NCBI GenBank assembly: GCA_037142875.1
Contig: JBAWZV010000010.1
Location: 1 to 34,455 of the forward strand
Direction: 5' to 3'
From: PALSA-600 sp037142875
Lineage (GTDB): Bacteria > Actinomycetota > Thermoleophilia > Gaiellales > Gaiellaceae
DNA: 34,455 nt
Numbering within the stretch: position 1 is the first letter of the stretch; the number at the start of each line of letters is the position of its first letter. This document shows, piece after piece, positions 33,321 to 34,455 of this stretch. The notes below the pieces were generated by a model that did not search any database, had not been told where the DNA came from, and saw only the letters and a list, made by a program, of their open reading frames with translations. Made by a program: the position numbers and the translations under genes.

Positions 33321-33961
33321 CAGCCAGGCCTCCCGCGTAGCGCGATGCGCTCCATCGCGAGCATGCCGTCGGCGCCGACACGGTCGGCGAGGAGCTCGCG
33401 CGCCCGCTGCGCGTCCTCGCCGGTGGCGCCGGTGCGCTCGAGCCACGGCCGGAACTCGATCGGAACGTCGAGCACGCGGACATCCTCGACGGTCAGGCCT
33501 GCGGCCGCGAAGTGCCCGCGCCACTCCTCCTCGGTCAGGTTGCGGCCGTGCGAGGGATCCCGCAGCACCTCGGCCAGCTCGCCGTCCTCGCCCATGTAGA
33601 GCGTGTCGACGACGATGACCCGCCGCCCAGCGACGCGGGCAAGCTCGCGCACGGATGCGGCGACGTCGACGAAGTAGTGTGCGGCAACCCGCGTGACCGC
33701 GAGGTCGAAGCTCGCGTCAGCAAACAGCAGCTCCTCGGCGAAGCAGATGACGTCGGGCACCATCCCCGGCGAGGAGTCGCAGGTCGTGACCGCGAGGCCC
33801 GCGTCGCGCAGCCGACGGGCGACGTGCCCACCGCCCGTTGCAACATCAAGCGCGGTCGCGCACCCTGCAGCCCACTCGACGACGAGGTCGAGGTCGGCGC
33901 CCTCGCTGTGGGCCTTGCTCGAGCGGTACACCTCGGCGCGATCGCTCCAGACGTCGGTCAT
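33320..33961 (-). CDS. SAM-dependent methyltransferase between sucC and sucD
   Basis: A 213-residue class I methyltransferase of the UbiE/Methyltransf_11 sort. Seen: motif I ALDVATGGGHVARRL (about 37-51), VTTCDSSPGM with the acidic ribose-binding residue, the AEELLFADASFDLAVTRVAAHYF block with motif II, and RVIVVDTLYMGED after it. The substrate could be a quinone precursor or another small molecule; nothing in sequence decides. Its ATG overlaps the sucC stop (ATGA) and its stop overlaps the sucD ATG, so it is translated as part of the sucCD message. Confidence 0.88.
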   Translation of the reverse strand: MTDVWSDRAEVYRSSKAHSEGADLDLVVEWAAGCATALDVATGGGHVARRLRDAGLAVTTCDSSPGMVPDVICFAEELLFADASFDLAVTRVAAHYFVDVAASVRELARVAGRRVIVVDTLYMGEDGELAEVLRDPSHGRNLTEEEWRGHFAAAGLTVEDVRVLDVPIEFRPWLERTGATGEDAQRARELLADRVGADGMLAMERIALRGRPG

Positions 33962-34455
33962 GCGGCCAGCTCCACGGCGCGGCGTGCGGCGTCGATCATC
34001 GTCGGCTCGACGTAGAGCCCTGGGTGGCCCGCGAGGAGCGCGCGGCCCTCGGCGGCGTTCGTGCCGTCGAGGCGAACGACGACGGGGACCGCGAGGCCGA
34101 TGCGCTCGATCGCAGCGAGGATCCCGCGGGCGACCTCGTCGCAGCGCACCATGCCGCCGAAGATGTTGAGGAAGACCGAGCGGACATCGGGGTCGCGGAT
34201 GATCACGTCAAGCGCGGTCACGACCCAGTCGACCGATCCGCCACCGCCTCCGAGGTCGCAGAAGTTGGCAGGACGGCCACCCGCGACGACGACAAGATCG
34301 ACCGCCGCCATCGCAAGACCGGCGCCGTTGCTGAGGATCCCGACGCTGCCGTCGAGCTTCACGTATGTCACACCCTTCTCGCGGGCGTAGGCCTCGAGCG
34401 GATCTGCGGCGCTGATGTCGCGCAACTCGGCAAGGTCGGGGTGACGGTAGAGGGC
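33958..34455 (-). CDS. sucC: Succinyl-CoA ligase beta subunit, C-terminal part
   Basis: The last 165 residues of SucC; the start lies beyond the window. The part seen covers the end of the ATP-grasp region and the C-terminal CoA-ligase domain: ALYRHPDLAELRDISAADPLE, LDGSVGILSNGAGLAMAAVDLVV, GGRPANFCDLGGGG, and FLNIFGGMVRCDEVARGI, which meets the phosphohistidine of SucD. A frame opening at 34425 is only an internal Met. It overlaps the methyltransferase start by 4 nt. Confidence 0.95.
   Translation of the reverse strand, partial: ALYRHPDLAELRDISAADPLEAYAREKGVTYVKLDGSVGILSNGAGLAMAAVDLVVVAGGRPANFCDLGGGGGSVDWVVTALDVIIRDPDVRSVFLNIFGGMVRCDEVARGILAAIERIGLAVPVVVRLDGTNAAEGRALLAGHPGLYVEPTMIDAARRAVELAA

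Overview
The window looks like a stretch of chromosome from a high-GC actinobacterium, most likely of the class Thermoleophilia (Gaiellales or Solirubrobacterales-like). That placement is inferred from codon use, a CtpE-like P-type ATPase, a red-type RuBisCO operon, many GTG/TTG starts, and a promoter style in which a TANNNT -10 box lies only 5-10 nt before the start codon. No rRNA, tRNA, CRISPR array, prophage or insertion sequence was recognised.

Layout. (1) 1-2970: edge of a membrane-protein gene, a frameshifted secreted-protein relic, about 400 nt with no recognised gene, formate-tetrahydrofolate ligase (fhs), and a stop-interrupted relic of the gene that follows. (2) 2971-9427: a secreted two-domain cupredoxin-like protein, a secreted unknown, a CtpE-like cation ATPase, a universal stress protein, aspartate kinase with a probable internal beta-subunit start, a His-tailed glutaredoxin-like protein and a SHOCT membrane protein. 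Palindromes built on GGGAC/GTCCC arms flank the glutaredoxin gene. (3) 9489-13429: a Calvin-cycle operon cbbL-cbbS-cbbX-prk on the minus strand. It has red-type form I RuBisCO with all checked active-site residues, its activase and a plant/cyanobacteria-like phosphoribulokinase. (4) 13591-17465: dnaX, recR, a small secreted protein and aspartate-semialdehyde dehydrogenase. (5) 17473-25448: a tight minus-strand run of M29 aminopeptidase, ATP-dependent PEP carboxykinase, SdhA, a lipoprotein, SdhB, SdhE and a GNAT-like protein. (6) 25486-27724: two overlapping Xer-type recombinases and a HEAT-like protein. (7) 27910-34455: isocitrate dehydrogenase and malate dehydrogenase, a PDZ-Lon protease, a small Cys-rich protein, a PLP aminotransferase, and sucC-methyltransferase-sucD (sucC runs off the window).

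How the genes fit together. RuBisCO and phosphoribulokinase give the two reactions unique to the Calvin cycle. Fhs feeds one-carbon units into folate. PEP carboxykinase, succinate dehydrogenase, isocitrate and malate dehydrogenases and succinyl-CoA ligase supply much of the TCA cycle and its gluconeogenic exit within about 16 kb. Ask and Asd give the first and second steps from aspartate to lysine, threonine and methionine.

Most notable observations: an anchorless E-type succinate dehydrogenase whose operon carries a lipoprotein gene; a perfect 16-bp hairpin inside the 5' end of cbbX; a methyltransferase gene between sucC and sucD; a duplicated cupredoxin whose second copy has lost its copper ligands and which has a broken neighbouring paralogue; an overlapping Xer pair in which one member lacks about 13 residues; and the leaderless-promoter pattern.
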